A stretch of DNA of 64,000 nt. Origin: JAHJUB01 sp041653615 [NCBI: Candidatus Ratteibacteria bacterium]. GTDB lineage: Bacteria; Ratteibacteria; UBA8468; MWAK01. How positions within the stretch are numbered: the first letter of the stretch is position 1; each line of letters starts with the position of its first letter. Shown here piece after piece: positions 24,506-32,773 of this stretch. A program made the translations under genes and the position numbers. The notes beneath the pieces are model-generated. The model did no database searches. It worked only from the letters and a program-made list of their open reading frames with translations, and was not told the origin of the DNA. The stretch covers positions 62,001 through 126,000 of the forward strand of contig JBAZEZ010000003.1 of assembly GCA_041653615.1 (NCBI GenBank), in the 5' to 3' direction.

Positions 24506-25600
24506 TTAAATAAACGTTTCCCGGTTTTTGATATTTAAGATAATTCCCATCGCGGCCAGGGAGGTTATCAATGAGGAACCGCCGTAACTGAGGAAGGGCA
24601 GGGGGATTCCGACTACCGGCAAGAATCCCATGGTCATGGCGATGTTTACGAATACCTGGGTAGCGAACATTGCGCCGCAGCCGACGGCAATCATGGTACC
24701 GGCGCGGTCCCTGGTGCAAGCAGCGACTTTAAGTATCTCCATCAGAAAAACAAGATAGACCAGCAGAAGGATAGCGCTGCCGATAAAACCCCATTCTTCA
24801 GCTAGAACGGAGAAGATAAAATCGGTGTGGTGTTCCGGTAAAAAGGCCAGGTGGGTTTGGGTTCCTCGAAGAAAACCTTTACCGACGAAGCCTCCGGAAC
24901 CGATGGCAATCTTGGATTGAAGCAGGTTGTATCCGGCGCCCAGCGGGTCTGCCCCAGGGTCCAGGAAGACCATAATTCGTTGTTTTTGATAAGATTTCAA
25001 AAATAACCAGAGGACCGGCAGGGAAGCTAAACCTATGCTTAAAAGCGCGAAAAGATTTTTTTTAGGCGCGCCGGAGATATAGAACATCGCGAAAAATATC
25101 GGGATTAAAATAAACGCGGTTCCCAAATTGGGCTGCATCAGAATTAGAAACATCGGCGGCAAAAGAAGGAACAGAGCGGCGATAAAGATGGTGGAAAAAT
25201 ACGAAATGGTCTCTTTATGACGGGCGATGTAACTTGCGAGCACAAAAATGAAGAGGATTTTAGCTGGTTCCGAAGGTTGGAGGTATAAAGCGCCTAGCTT
25301 GAACCACCGTTGGGTTTCCGAGCGGCCATGTCCGAAGACCAGGACCAGGGCCAGAATAAAGAGCATAATAAAATACAAAAAGACGGCGTTGCGGGTCCAG
25401 AAATGGAAATCAATCCGTGCCAGCAAGGTAAGCGCGGTAAATCCAACCGCCGCCCAAATAATCTGCCGTATGAAGAGCGCGCTCAAACTCTGGCTGATAA
25501 CCCGACTGGCGCTGAAGATTAAGACTAGTCCGATAAAAAGTAAAATTCCGGTCAGGACCAGCAGGGGCAGGTAGAGTTTTTCTTTACGGTTCGCATTCAT
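24506..25600 (-). CDS. rodA: Rod-shape peptidoglycan glycosyltransferase RodA
   Basis: 364 aa with about ten membrane helices, length and pattern of the SEDS family. Diagnostic motifs: QPNLGTAFILIPIFFAM, the catalytic-Asp loop region (LLQSKIAIGSGGFVGKGFLRGTQ), FLPEHHTDFIFSVLAEEWGF and the C-terminal PVVGIPLPFLSYGGSSL. RodA polymerises lipid II during elongation with PBP2 (mrdA, next upstream gene). AAGGAA precedes the ATG. Confidence 0.96.
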   Translation of the reverse strand: MNANRKEKLYLPLLVLTGILLFIGLVLIFSASRVISQSLSALFIRQIIWAAVGFTALTLLARIDFHFWTRNAVFLYFIMLFILALVLVFGHGRSETQRWFKLGALYLQPSEPAKILFIFVLASYIARHKETISYFSTIFIAALFLLLPPMFLILMQPNLGTAFILIPIFFAMFYISGAPKKNLFALLSIGLASLPVLWLFLKSYQKQRIMVFLDPGADPLGAGYNLLQSKIAIGSGGFVGKGFLRGTQTHLAFLPEHHTDFIFSVLAEEWGFIGSAILLLVYLVFLMEILKVAACTRDRAGTMIAVGCGAMFATQVFVNIAMTMGFLPVVGIPLPFLSYGGSSLITSLAAMGIILNIKNRETFI

Positions 25601-25613
25601 AAAGTTCCTTTTT

Positions 25614-25768
25614 GGACGCAGATATACGCAGAAAAAACGGGATAATACTAAATGATAATTCTTTTGTAGTCGCCAACCTTGGTTGGCTCTTTTAAAACGT
25701 CGAGCAATCTCGGCAACTACAGTAATCTTTTAATCTGTATCCGCGTTTATCTGCGGTAATCTGCGTCC
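25614..25768. repeat. GGACGCAGAT-family element, copy 3, with nested GTAGTTGCC element
   Basis: The outer ends match copies 2 and 4. The interval 25666-25720 is a GTAGTCGCC...GGCAACTAC element (same family as 3258-3313), placed after ATAATTCTTTT exactly as in copy 4. It fills the mrdA-rodA gap. Confidence 0.85.
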
Positions 25769-25778
25769 AATTAATTTA

Positions 25779-27503
25779 CTATTCACCAGTCACCGTAGTT
25801 TCCTGGGTGTCGGAAATCGCGGCCTCCTGAGGTGGAAAGAAATAATCTTTTAGAATCTGGCTGGTAATGGCGGCGGCTTCGGAAGAAGCGCCGCTGTCCA
25901 GGACGACTGCCATGGCTATTTGGGGGCTGTCAGTCGGTGCGTAACAAACGAAACTTCCCCGGGTGTTTAGTTGTAGGTCCCGTTGGGCGGTTTGGGCGGT
26001 TCCGGTTTTGCCGGCTACGGAGATTCCCGGTACTCGGGCGGCGCCTCCGGTTCCGGAATTGACTACCGCCAAAAGACCTTCTTTTAAAATATCCATGGTT
26101 GTTTCTGAAACAAAGAAATTATTCTGGATTACCGGACCGAATTCCTCAGTTTTGTTTCCATCGCGGTCACGAAGTTCGCGGAGGATTTCCGGCCGGAAGA
26201 TGTTGCCTCCGTTGGCAACCGTTGCGATTAGGTTGGCCATCTGAATCGGGGTTAAGAGGAGCGCGCCCTGTCCGATTGAAAGGTTTAGGGCTCCGCCGGA
26301 TTCACCAGGCCTGGGAATAAAACCGGCTTTTTCGCCGGGCAGGTCGATACCGGTTACGGTTCCAAGTCCGGCTCTCAGGGCGTATGTCAGCAGGTTGGTC
26401 TCGCCGGTCTTCATGCCGACCTGTCCGAAATAAATGTTGCATGACTGGGCCAGGGCGTTTTTAAAAGAAATCCATCCGTGGCCGTCTTCTTTCCAGCAGT
26501 GAAATTCCCGGTCGCCGATCGTTATGGAACCCAGGCATTCGTATTCGTCTTCCGGGGTAATGGAACCGCTCTCCAACGCGGCAATGGAGGTGATTATTTT
26601 AAAGACGGATCCTGGAGCGTAAAATCCGGCCAAGGCTCGGTTCAGGAATGGTTTATCGGACCGGTTAAGAGAGGGCGCCGGGTTATACGGGTCAAAAGTT
26701 GGTTTGCTGGTCAGGGCAAGAACTTCTCCGGTAGCCGGGGAAAGGACGACGACGGAACCGGCGCGGTCTCCTAATTTAGCCGAAGCAATTTTTTGGAGAC
26801 GGCTGTCAATGGTTAAAACAACCGTGTTGCCGGGTTTGGATTCTTTTTGGCCCAGGACACGAAGTTGGTGGCCGCGCGCGTCTACTTCTACCTGGGTGCC
26901 GCCCCGTTCCCCCCGTAACAGACTATCAAACATTTGTTCGATTCCGTTGCGGCCGATAAGGTCTCCGGAACGCAAGCCCTCTTTTTTAAGAGCCGGTAAT
27001 TCTTCACGGCTTACTTCGCCCAGGTACCCCAGGATGGTGGCGGTATCTTTTCCAAACGGATAGTTTCTGATTAAGCCGGCCTGGATGTAAATTCCGGGGA
27101 GACGACTGCTGTTTTCTTCCACAAAATGGAGTTGTTCCTGGGAAATACTTCTAAATATGACGCGGGGCTCAAAAGGGTTGGCTATCTTTTCCGTAAATTT
27201 TTTCTGGATTTCGAACCGGTTCATATTGAAAATCGGGGCCAGAATATCGGCGCACTCGGCTGTTTTTTTTAGGTCAAACGGGATGTAGGTTAGATTAAAA
27301 CCCAACTTGTCTTCCGCTAAAACAATTCCGTTACGGTCCAGAATTTTGCCGCGTGGTATATCCAGGTAAATGGTTCGGATGGAATTGCCCTCGGAGAGTT
27401 GCCGGAAACGGGAATGCGCGAAGACCTGAAGGTAGATTAATCCTACAACCAGCGGCAAAAAAGCAATAAAAATAAAACGTCTTAAAACATCAAATCTATC
27501 CAT
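25779..27503 (-). CDS. mrdA: Penicillin-binding protein 2 (MrdA), elongation transpeptidase
   Basis: 574 aa. One N-terminal membrane anchor (FIFIAFLPLVVGLIYLQVFA), a dimerisation domain containing RGKILDRNGIVLAE, and a transpeptidase domain with SxxK (PGSVFKI), SxN (QSCNIYFGQ) and KTG (VAGKTGTAQ) motifs in the correct order. It crosslinks peptidoglycan during rod elongation with RodA. A GTAGTTGCC repeat end lies within 10 bp upstream of the ATG and no ribosome site is visible there, so translation initiation is unusual. Confidence 0.95.
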   Translation of the reverse strand: MDRFDVLRRFIFIAFLPLVVGLIYLQVFAHSRFRQLSEGNSIRTIYLDIPRGKILDRNGIVLAEDKLGFNLTYIPFDLKKTAECADILAPIFNMNRFEIQKKFTEKIANPFEPRVIFRSISQEQLHFVEENSSRLPGIYIQAGLIRNYPFGKDTATILGYLGEVSREELPALKKEGLRSGDLIGRNGIEQMFDSLLRGERGGTQVEVDARGHQLRVLGQKESKPGNTVVLTIDSRLQKIASAKLGDRAGSVVVLSPATGEVLALTSKPTFDPYNPAPSLNRSDKPFLNRALAGFYAPGSVFKIITSIAALESGSITPEDEYECLGSITIGDREFHCWKEDGHGWISFKNALAQSCNIYFGQVGMKTGETNLLTYALRAGLGTVTGIDLPGEKAGFIPRPGESGGALNLSIGQGALLLTPIQMANLIATVANGGNIFRPEILRELRDRDGNKTEEFGPVIQNNFFVSETTMDILKEGLLAVVNSGTGGAARVPGISVAGKTGTAQTAQRDLQLNTRGSFVCYAPTDSPQIAMAVVLDSGASSEAAAITSQILKDYFFPPQEAAISDTQETTVTGE

Positions 27504-27512
27504 GCGAATTTT

Positions 27513-27570
27513 GTAGTTGCCGAGCTTGCTCGGCGTTTTAATGTAGGGGCGCTATTCATGGCGCCCCGCC
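27513..27570. repeat. Composite GTAGTTGCC / GTAGGGG repeat in the mreD-mrdA gap
   Basis: GTAGTTGCCGAGCTTGCTCGG (27513 on) is a partial GTAGTTGCC-family copy. From 27543 GTAGGGGCGC...GCGCCCC forms a hairpin related to the GTAGGGG elements at 19465 and 44191. Confidence 0.65.
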
Positions 27571-27581
27571 TCTCGCATATA

Positions 27582-28046
27582 TCAAGCTAATTCCCGGTGG
27601 TAAAGATAGAAAACCGGCAGAGACCAGAGACTATTATATACTGAAAAGGCAATTGGTTTCCAAAACAGGGTTATTCCCCAGGCCGGCGCGCAAATGGTCT
27701 GGTAGACTATGGAAAAAAGCAGGGAAAAATAGATTGAGCATAGCAGAATATTGGAGGTATTAAGTTCCGTTCTTTCCGCCATAAAACGGCTGGAAACATA
27801 TGCCACTATCAGGTAAGCGATACTATGTCCGCCGATGGTGGAATGAAAGAGAATATCCTGGTAGAGGCCCAGCGCAAGAGCACTCATCAAACCAATAGCA
27901 TTGGAGAAAAATAGGCTTAGGAAGAGAACGAAAAGCAGGGTCAAGTCCGGTGCTATTCCAAAAATCCTAAGGTATCGGAACGCCAGGTATTGAACTCCAA
28001 AATTGACTAATACCACGACAAGAAAATTACGCAGGTTAATAGACAA
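27582..28046 (-). CDS. mreD: Rod shape-determining membrane protein MreD
   Basis: 154 aa with about five hydrophobic segments. The family shows mainly as composition and position: FGIAPDLTLLFVLFLSLFF, the GLYQDILFHSTIGGHSIAYL loop (GLxxD is typical for MreD), and a C-terminal helix. It overlaps mreC by 11 bp and precedes mrdA. Component of the elongasome inner-membrane assembly. Confidence 0.88.
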   Translation of the reverse strand: MSINLRNFLVVVLVNFGVQYLAFRYLRIFGIAPDLTLLFVLFLSLFFSNAIGLMSALALGLYQDILFHSTIGGHSIAYLIVAYVSSRFMAERTELNTSNILLCSIYFSLLFSIVYQTICAPAWGITLFWKPIAFSVYNSLWSLPVFYLYHRELA

Positions 28047-28707
28047 TTACCACCTCTTCCAGGGATGAAAAATCAGCGCTGGGCCGGACGGAAATGTTTC
28101 GGAAAAATCCTTTGCCGACCTTAGATGTCTGGATTTTCCCCACCGGAATTCCGGAAAGATAATTATGGCTTAGTTTTGAAGTGACTATGGAACTGCCTAT
28201 TTTGGGTGAATTGTTGTTGGGAACATAACCGATTGTAAGACTGAGCATTCCGGCACTTTCCAGGATTCCCAGCTCCCGGCTTTCCTGAACGGAAACGCTT
28301 ATCCGGCTTTGCGGGTTTAAAATAGTCATTACTTTAACGTGTTTGCCTTCTTTTTCGGTTACGTGTCCCACCAGATTTCCGCTGGCGTCGAGTACTGTTA
28401 AACCAAGATTGACCCGGTCGGCGTGGTCAGTTTCCACGGTAAGCCAGCTCGGCCATCCGATCGCGTCCATCGTTGAAACTTCACCGATTGCGGCGATTGT
28501 TCCGTTGTTCCTTTTCGGGAGACTCAGGAGACCTCGCAGACGTTCGTTTTCAAGGTATAGTTCTCGGATGGATGAATCCTGGTAATTAATCAGGTTAGCA
28601 ATCGGGGTTTCTTTTGGTTTGACGGCATCCGCGTTCAAACGGAAGAGAAATATTGATATCAGCAGGAGCAGGCTGAAGATTAATTCCTTCTGGAATTTCC
28701 AGAGCAT
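28036..28707 (-). CDS. mreC: Rod shape-determining protein MreC
   Basis: 223 aa: N-terminal membrane helix (ELIFSLLLLISIFLFRL), a short coiled coil (SSIRELYLENERLRGLLSL) and the beta domain with DHADRVNLGLTVLDASGNLVG, which matches the conserved MreC pattern of a new-to-old substrate-loop segment. Somewhat shorter than many MreCs (270-330 aa). Periplasmic scaffold linking MreB-MreD to PBP2. GAGG lies before the ATG. Confidence 0.93.
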   Translation of the reverse strand: MLWKFQKELIFSLLLLISIFLFRLNADAVKPKETPIANLINYQDSSIRELYLENERLRGLLSLPKRNNGTIAAIGEVSTMDAIGWPSWLTVETDHADRVNLGLTVLDASGNLVGHVTEKEGKHVKVMTILNPQSRISVSVQESRELGILESAGMLSLTIGYVPNNNSPKIGSSIVTSKLSHNYLSGIPVGKIQTSKVGKGFFRNISVRPSADFSSLEEVVIVY

Positions 28708-28726
28708 TGAAACCTCAAATTATTAA

Positions 28727-28880
28727 GACGCAGATATACGCAGAAACAGCAGGATAATGCCAAATAATAATTCTTTTGTAGTCGCCAACCTTGGTTGGCT
28801 CTTTTAAAACGCCGGGCAAGCTCGGCAACTACAGTAATCTTTTAACCTGTTTCTGCGGTAATCTGCGAAAATCTGCGTCC
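28727..28880. repeat. GGACGCAGAT-family element, copy 4, with nested GTAGTTGCC element
   Basis: Outer arms GACGCAGATATACGCAGAAACAG and AATCTGCGTCC. The nested element spans 28778-28832 at the same relative position as in copy 3. It fills the mreB-mreC gap. Confidence 0.85.
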
Positions 28881-28893
28881 TGTTTAAATTTTC

Positions 28894-29928
28894 TCAGGAA
28901 TGCAGGGGAGCAACTTTTCGGAAATATTGCTCGTCCTCCAGCATTTTCCCGGTGCCTTTTACGACGGCAAAAAGCGGTTCATCGGCCACCTGGACCGGAA
29001 TTTTGGTTTCGGAAGAGAGCAGGCTTGAGATTCCTCTCAGGAGAGAACCTCCGCCGGCCATGTAGATGCCGCGTACCACCAGGTCGCTGGATAATTCCGG
29101 GGGGGTGTCTTCCAGGAGAGCGCGAACTTCGTTTATAATCGTATTGAGGTTTTCCTTAAGCGCTTCCCGGATTTCCTCGGAACCAACCACAACCTTGCGC
29201 GGTAAACCCTCCACCAGGTCACGACCGGTAACTTCCATTGACATTTCTTCTTCCATTGGCCAGGCAGAACCGATGGTAATCTTAATATCTTCCGCGGTTC
29301 TTTCGCCGACCAGCAGGTTATATTTTTTTTTGAGATATTCCGTGATTGAGGTATCCATTTCATTTCCGCCGATGCGGATGCTTCGTGAAGCAACGATATC
29401 TCCCAGGGAAATGACAGCCATTTCGGTGGTTCCGCCGCCCATATCAATAATGAAATTACCGATTGGTTCCGCTACGGGGAGTCCGATTCCGATGGCGGAA
29501 GCCTTCGGTTCTTCAATCAGGTAGACTGCCCGCGCGCCTGCTTTGGTGGCGGTTTCAATCACTGCCCGTCTTTCCACGCTGGTAATGCCGGAAGGTATGG
29601 CGATAACCACTCGTGGAGGGAGCACGAATCGGTGCCGGGCGCTTTTCACTTTGTCCAAAAAATAACGCAACATCGTTTCGGTTGCTTCAAAATCGGCGAT
29701 GACCCCGTCTTTTAAAGGCCGCATCGCAATGATATTAGCCGGAGTCCGGCCCAGCATCCGTTTTGCTTCGGTTCCGACAGCTTTTGTTTTGTGGGTTTCT
29801 TTGTCCATTGCCACGATTGACGGTTCCGAAAAAACAATTCCCCGTCCGCGTACGTAAACGACGGTGTTGGCCGTGCCGAGATCGATGCCGATATCGTTAG
29901 CCAGTAAAAAATTAAACAATTTGCCCAT
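28894..29928 (-). CDS. mreB: Rod shape-determining actin homologue MreB
   Basis: 344 aa from the ATG at 29928 (MGKLFNFLLANDIGIDLGTA), preceded by GGGGGCG. Phosphate-1 (IDLGTANTVVYV), connect-1, phosphate-2 (IIDMGGGTTEMAVISLG) and adenosine (GIYMAGGGSLLRG) motifs are intact. The upstream in-frame extension is rejected because it has no conserved sequence. MreB filaments orient the elongasome. First gene of the rod-shape cluster. Confidence 0.97.
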   Translation of the reverse strand: MGKLFNFLLANDIGIDLGTANTVVYVRGRGIVFSEPSIVAMDKETHKTKAVGTEAKRMLGRTPANIIAMRPLKDGVIADFEATETMLRYFLDKVKSARHRFVLPPRVVIAIPSGITSVERRAVIETATKAGARAVYLIEEPKASAIGIGLPVAEPIGNFIIDMGGGTTEMAVISLGDIVASRSIRIGGNEMDTSITEYLKKKYNLLVGERTAEDIKITIGSAWPMEEEMSMEVTGRDLVEGLPRKVVVGSEEIREALKENLNTIINEVRALLEDTPPELSSDLVVRGIYMAGGGSLLRGISSLLSSETKIPVQVADEPLFAVVKGTGKMLEDEQYFRKVAPLHS

Positions 29929-29960
29929 TGGCGCCCCCTGTGTTATAATTTTTAAAGTTA

Positions 29961-29981
29961 TTCGCTTTTTTCCAAAGCGAA
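29961..29981 (-). promoter_or_regulatory. Hairpin upstream of mreB
   Basis: TTCGCTTT (29961-29968) and AAAGCGAA (29974-29981) form an 8-bp stem 33 bp upstream of mreB, directly abutting the structured element of copy B. It could act as a boundary or terminator between the two divergent units. Function unproven. Confidence 0.35.
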
Positions 29982-30147
29982 GGTGTTTGTTGAGTAAAAC
30001 TTCACGGAGTGTTAGCAACAAAACGAGCAAGATGAGGAAGGGAGTATCCGGAGCTCGCCCGATTTATGGGCGAGAACACGGAGAGTCTCGTTTCCGAGTT
30101 GCGTAGTTTTGTCTGACACGCAGGGTGTTTTTGCTCGACAAACACCT
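29981..30147 (+). ncRNA. Candidate structured RNA, copy B (novel element)
   Basis: P1: 29981-29999 with 30129-30147 (19 bp, two U-G). An extra stem GTGTTAG 30009-30015 pairs with 30113-30119. P2: 30018-30024 with 30106-30112. P3: GCAA 30027-30030 with 30099-30102. P4: 30036-30044 with 30087-30095. P5: CTCGCCC 30054-30060 with GGGCGAG 30068-30074, 7-nt loop. Linker lengths inside P2 equal those of copy A. Plus-strand orientation places it in the leader of pheT, 41 nt before its start, or as an independent RNA between mreB and pheT. Confidence 0.6.
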
Positions 30148-30187
30148 GAACGCTAATTAGTTTACTACTCTTTAGAGAGGAAAGTCA

Positions 30188-32200
30188 ATGCGCTATTCTT
30201 TTAAATGGTTGCAGGAATTGATACCTCTGGACGGTATCTCTTTTTCCGATTTGTTAGGCGGTTTGACCGGAATCGGCTTACATTCGGAAACCGTTGTTAC
30301 GGAGGGCGAGGACCATGTTTTTGAATTGGAAATTCCGGCTAACCGGGGCGACCTTTTAAGTATTTGGGGTCTGAGCCGCGAAATCTCCGCTCTTTTTCGG
30401 TTGCCCGGGCCGGCTTTTCCTTTTCATCCCACCAGGGAAGTAACGTCTGAAGAAAACAGGTTGAAGGTAACGGTAGATGCTTTGGATGCCTGTCCGTTTT
30501 ATTCTGGATGTCTGATTTCCGGGGTGAATTTAAGGGAATCGCCGAAAGGGGTGGCCGGTAAAATTGAGACACTTGGTTTCCGATCGTTAAATAATGTGGT
30601 GGATGTTACCAATTACACCCTTCTGGAATTGGGCCAGCCCCTGCATGCTTTTGACGCGGACCGGATTTGCGGCGGAATTCAAGTTCGTTTCGCGCGTTCC
30701 GGGGAAGTTTTGATTACGATTGACGGCACGGAAAGAAAACTAAACGAAAATATTCTGGTGATAGCCGATTCCGCAAAGGTTCTGGCTCTGGCTGGTATCA
30801 TGGGTGGGAAAGAGAGTGAAGTAACCGGAAAAACCAAAAACATTTTTTTGGAAAGCGCTTTTTTCCATTCCGGAAAAATCCGTTCCGGTTGTAAAAATCT
30901 TTCTTTAGAGACCGAGGCATCACTGCGGTTTGAGCGGGGGGTTGACCCGGATTTGGTAGTGGCTGCCTTGGAAAGAGCCAAGAGTCTTCTTCGTGAAGTA
31001 AGCGGAGGAGCAATGGGTTCCAATCTTAAATCGGGTCGACTGCCCAGAGGTCATTTTTCAGTCTCTTTTCATCCGCTGCAACTGAAGAACGTGATGGGGA
31101 TTGAAATCCCCCCGGAGGAAACAGAGAGCATATTTAAAAGAATCGGCTGTTTTGTCACGGACAAAAAGGATTCCTGGCTGGTGTCAGTTCCTTCTTACCG
31201 AAATGACTTGAAAATGGAAATCGATCTGGTAGAAGAGGTGGCTCGTTTTCACGGCTACGATTTAATACCGTCCGTTTTACCCCAAGTTCAATTATTGTCG
31301 TCTAAACCCGCTACACCTGTAACAAAATCGACGGAAATGAGGGATTTGCTCGTTTCAGCCGGTTTTGACGAAGTCGTAACCTCCAGTTTTAGCGTTTCCG
31401 GAGCGTTTGATTTTTCCACAGATGTTTTCGGAGTGCCGGTCATGAATCCGCTTAGTCAGGAGCAAAAAAAACTTCGGGAAAGTATTTTACCCGCTCTTGT
31501 TCAGGTTGTCATCTATAATCTTAATCAGGGTAATTCAGGTCTGCGTTTTTTTGAGTTAGGTAGAGTTTATCAGGTAGATGGGTTGGAAAACGCCCGGAGT
31601 TTTACGGAGGAAAGCCGGATTGGATTGGTTATGACCGGAGAAAAAAAAGATATCCTGGTTCTGAAATCATTAATTGGTGACTTGGCTAAACGGTTTGGTT
31701 TAGGTAATCTTGAGGTTGGTCCGATTGACCGGCGGTATTTTGATTTTCCGGAATGCACCCCTCTTATTTTACCGGACGGTCATAAATTCGCGGTTCTGGG
31801 AGTTATTCCGGTTGTTAAAAGCTTGCTTTTATTTGCCGAGGTTTACGTGGAAGGTTTATTGAATTTTCCGCCGTGCCCGGTCAGGTTCCGCGACTGGCCG
31901 AAAGTGCCGGCTGTAATTCGCGATTATTCTTTTCTGGTTTCAAAACTTTTATCCTGGGCGGAGATTGAGAAGAAGGTACGCGGTTTGTCGGAGTTAATTT
32001 CCCGGGTTACTTTTTTTGACCTGTATCAATCTTCGGAATATCCGGCCGGTTTTCAAAGCATGGCTTTTTCAGTTTGTTTTCAGTCTCCGGAACGAACGTT
32101 GACTCACTCGGATATAGATGCGGTTCAAAAAGACTTGATTAGTGAGTTGGAAGGAATGGGCCTAAAGTTTAAAAGTTTAGGGGGATTTTCTAAAGAATAA
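30188..32200 (+). CDS. pheT: Phenylalanine-tRNA ligase beta subunit, short form
   Basis: 670 aa against about 790-800 usually. The N-terminal MRYSFKWLQELIPLDG...GLHSET runs directly into ELEIPANRGDLLSIWGLSREI, so the ~110-residue EMAP/OB tRNA-binding insert present in most bacterial PheT is missing. The B3/B4 editing region (LGQPLHAFDADRI, GIMGGKESEVT), B5 (ERGVDPDLV and following), the catalytic-like core (FFELGRVYQ) and the C-terminal anticodon-binding B8 domain (PKVPAVIRDYSFLV...TLTHSDID) remain. Works as an alpha2beta2 enzyme; pheS is not adjacent. GAGAGGAAAG precedes the ATG. Confidence 0.95.
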   Translation: MRYSFKWLQELIPLDGISFSDLLGGLTGIGLHSETVVTEGEDHVFELEIPANRGDLLSIWGLSREISALFRLPGPAFPFHPTREVTSEENRLKVTVDALDACPFYSGCLISGVNLRESPKGVAGKIETLGFRSLNNVVDVTNYTLLELGQPLHAFDADRICGGIQVRFARSGEVLITIDGTERKLNENILVIADSAKVLALAGIMGGKESEVTGKTKNIFLESAFFHSGKIRSGCKNLSLETEASLRFERGVDPDLVVAALERAKSLLREVSGGAMGSNLKSGRLPRGHFSVSFHPLQLKNVMGIEIPPEETESIFKRIGCFVTDKKDSWLVSVPSYRNDLKMEIDLVEEVARFHGYDLIPSVLPQVQLLSSKPATPVTKSTEMRDLLVSAGFDEVVTSSFSVSGAFDFSTDVFGVPVMNPLSQEQKKLRESILPALVQVVIYNLNQGNSGLRFFELGRVYQVDGLENARSFTEESRIGLVMTGEKKDILVLKSLIGDLAKRFGLGNLEVGPIDRRYFDFPECTPLILPDGHKFAVLGVIPVVKSLLLFAEVYVEGLLNFPPCPVRFRDWPKVPAVIRDYSFLVSKLLSWAEIEKKVRGLSELISRVTFFDLYQSSEYPAGFQSMAFSVCFQSPERTLTHSDIDAVQKDLISELEGMGLKFKSLGGFSKE

Positions 32201-32517
32201 TGAAGCGCGCTGAAATTTCAATTATCGTGCTGGGTGAAGCGTATAGTTTTTTCGGAGATCCGGCGCTTATCAAGAGGGCGTCCGGTTTGTTTCAGGAAAT
32301 GTTGGAGCAAATACTGAAAGAAAATCGGGGTAAGGATATTTCCACCCATCGCTTGGGGGCCATGGCCGGTATGGCGCTGGCGGAAAAGCTGGTTATTTCT
32401 CAATACCGGCAGGAGAAAAAAACAGATCTGGTTAATTTGTTACGAAATCAGGTTAAGGATTTAATTAAAGTTTTAGAAAATGCGGGTAAAAACAAGCCGG
32501 ATGTTGACAGGGAATAA
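32200..32517 (+). CDS. zapA: Cell division protein ZapA-like
   Basis: 105 aa. The N-terminal strand-helix (ISIIVLGEAYSFFGDPALIKRASGLFQEML) followed by a long C-terminal helix (VNLLRNQVKDLIKVLENAGK) matches the ZapA fold, which binds and bundles FtsZ at midcell. It starts at TAATG, sharing one base with the pheT stop; pheT-zapA linkage is common in bacteria. Confidence 0.8.
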   Translation: MKRAEISIIVLGEAYSFFGDPALIKRASGLFQEMLEQILKENRGKDISTHRLGAMAGMALAEKLVISQYRQEKKTDLVNLLRNQVKDLIKVLENAGKNKPDVDRE

Positions 32518-32582
32518 GGAATAGTGCTATCTTATCAAGTTGTAATAATTTCTAAATTTACAAAAAATTTAAAAAAAATAAT

Positions 32583-32654
32583 TGCGGGGTGGAGCAGTGG
32601 CAGCTCGTCGGGCCCATAACCCGGAGGTCGGAGGTTCGAATCCTCCCCCCGCTA
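32583..32654 (+). tRNA. Initiator tRNA-fMet (CAT)
   Basis: Cloverleaf: acceptor TGCGGGG/CCCCGCT, D-stem GAGC/GCTC, anticodon stem TCGGG/CCCGG with loop CCCATAA (anticodon CAT), T-arm GGAGG-TTCGAAT-CCTCC. The three consecutive G-C pairs in the anticodon stem and the unpaired 1-72 position (U-U) are initiator hallmarks. Discriminator A; CCA not encoded. Confidence 0.95.
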
Positions 32655-32673
32655 CAGAACGAGCAGTAATATA

Positions 32674-32745
32674 GTGAACAGTGAATGGTAAGCTGTTGAT
32701 TTTAAGTTTTATTTCTCCATTTATAATTTACTGTTCACGGTTCAC
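32674..32745. repeat. GTGAACAGTGAA-type inverted repeat
   Basis: GTGAACAGTGAATGGTAA (32674-32691) and TTACTGTTCACGGTTCAC (32728-32745) are imperfect inverted repeats, followed by tandem ACCGTTT. Fragments of similar sequence occur near 25785, 40640 and 45428. Confidence 0.7.
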
Positions 32746-32773
32746 CGTTTACCGTTTACCGTAGTTAATAATT

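Noticed and set aside
22551-28880. CRISPR-like array formed by the four GGACGCAGAT elements
   Set aside because: Copies are 125-155 bp, kilobases apart and separated by essential genes; they are dispersed inverted-repeat elements.
29981-30187. T-box leader upstream of pheT
   Set aside because: No T-box sequence, specifier loop or terminator/antiterminator pair is visible, and a second copy of the same element is not linked to a tRNA synthetase.
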